Source of the DNA: Betaproteobacteria bacterium
Lineage (GTDB): Bacteria > Pseudomonadota > Gammaproteobacteria > Burkholderiales > SG8-41
DNA: 5,595 nt
Assembly (NCBI GenBank): GCA_021414185.1
Contig: JAIOOZ010000047.1
Location: 1 to 5,595 of the forward strand
Direction of reading: 5' to 3'
Below are positions 5,314 to 5,595 of this stretch, piece by piece. Position 1 is the first letter of the stretch. The number at the start of each line of letters is the position of its first letter. Both the position numbers and the translations under genes were made by a program. Below the pieces are notes generated by a model that was not told where the DNA came from, did not search any database, and saw only the letters and a list, made by a program, of their open reading frames with translations.

Positions 5314-5595
5314 ATGGACACCCGGCACCGCCCCCAAATCACCCACGCCCAGCGGCCGCTGACCTTCACCGTCGAGGCGAGCAACGAACGCGGCGAAACA
5401 CTGCCCTCAGAAATCGCCGGCGAGCATCCGCTGACGCTTTACGTCGACAAGCGTGAAATCGTCACGCTGATGACATTGGGTGCTGCGCCCGAAGCGCTGG
5501 CTATCGGTTATTTGCGCAATCAGCGCCTCGTCGCCAGCATCGATGAGATTTTGTCGGTGCAAGTGGACTGGGACGTCGACGCAGTCGCGGTCACC
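5314..5595 (+). CDS. fdhD: Formate dehydrogenase accessory sulfurtransferase FdhD (partial, N-terminal 94 residues)
   Basis: FdhD moves sulfur from a cysteine desulfurase (IscS in E. coli) onto the Mo/W-bisPGD cofactor, which formate dehydrogenase needs for activity. The 94 visible codons are open to the right edge. They show the family N-terminus: EHPLTLYVDKREIVTLMTLG around 37-56, then APEALAIGYLRNQRLV, equivalent to the usual 'DLAIGFL..EGIV' segment, then DEILSV. The sequence is on the divergent side of the family (GYLRNQ in place of the common GFLxxEG). The catalytic Cys motif lies beyond the window, so activity cannot be judged. ATG at 5314 is the only possible start because a stop occurs in frame at 5299-5301 inside the repeat. 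No Shine-Dalgarno sequence lies in the 12 bases before it. It follows moaA by 85 bases and is likely co-transcribed. Confidence 0.92.
   Translation, partial: MDTRHRPQITHAQRPLTFTVEASNERGETLPSEIAGEHPLTLYVDKREIVTLMTLGAAPEALAIGYLRNQRLVASIDEILSVQVDWDVDAVAVT

Noticed and set aside
5228..5362. 44-codon frame starting ATG at 5228, just after GGAGGG and overlapping the moaA stop
   Set aside because: Spacing from GGAGGG is only two bases, most of the frame is repeat sequence, and it runs out of frame into fdhD. It is more likely a by-product of the repeat, although reinitiation there cannot be excluded.

Overview
The window is a slice of a formate dehydrogenase (Fdh) maturation locus from a GC-rich proteobacterium. 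Codon use, the mix of genes and their order best suit a betaproteobacterium, but nothing here fixes the genus. The two arms diverge from about 4026-4187. Both ends of the window cut through a gene.

Left arm (minus strand, read right to left): a DUF3305-type protein (start placed at 4025), a DUF3306-type protein four bases later, then a 70-base gap. Next comes a 695-residue multi-[4Fe-4S] protein, a TorD/DmsD-like redox-enzyme chaperone overlapping it by ATGA, and a small twin-arginine protein of the 'formate dehydrogenase region TAT target' type that runs off the left edge. In related loci this small gene directly precedes the Fdh catalytic subunit, so fdhA-like genes are expected just outside the window. 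None of the catalytic subunits is inside it.

Right arm (plus strand): moaA (radical-SAM GTP 3',8-cyclase, first step of molybdenum cofactor synthesis), then the first 94 codons of fdhD, whose product transfers sulfur to the Mo/W-bisPGD cofactor of Fdh. Between them lies an 83-base imperfect inverted repeat made of 7-base units. It contains the moaA stop codon and separates a strong GGAGGG from the fdhD start.

Together the genes cover cofactor synthesis (MoaA), cofactor sulfuration (FdhD), apo-enzyme chaperoning (TorD-like), a Tat-type partner, and three poorly understood Fdh-linked proteins. The most interesting is the 695-residue protein. Its N-terminus reads like the N-terminal domain of heterodisulfide reductase HdrA, followed by a shrunken flavin-domain remnant, three ferredoxin-like pairs (one with His at a Cys position) and an MvhD/FlpD-like segment without its cysteines. 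That would make it a remodelled HdrA-MvhD-type electron carrier serving formate dehydrogenase. The domain assignments are from memory of family motifs and need profile or structure comparison.
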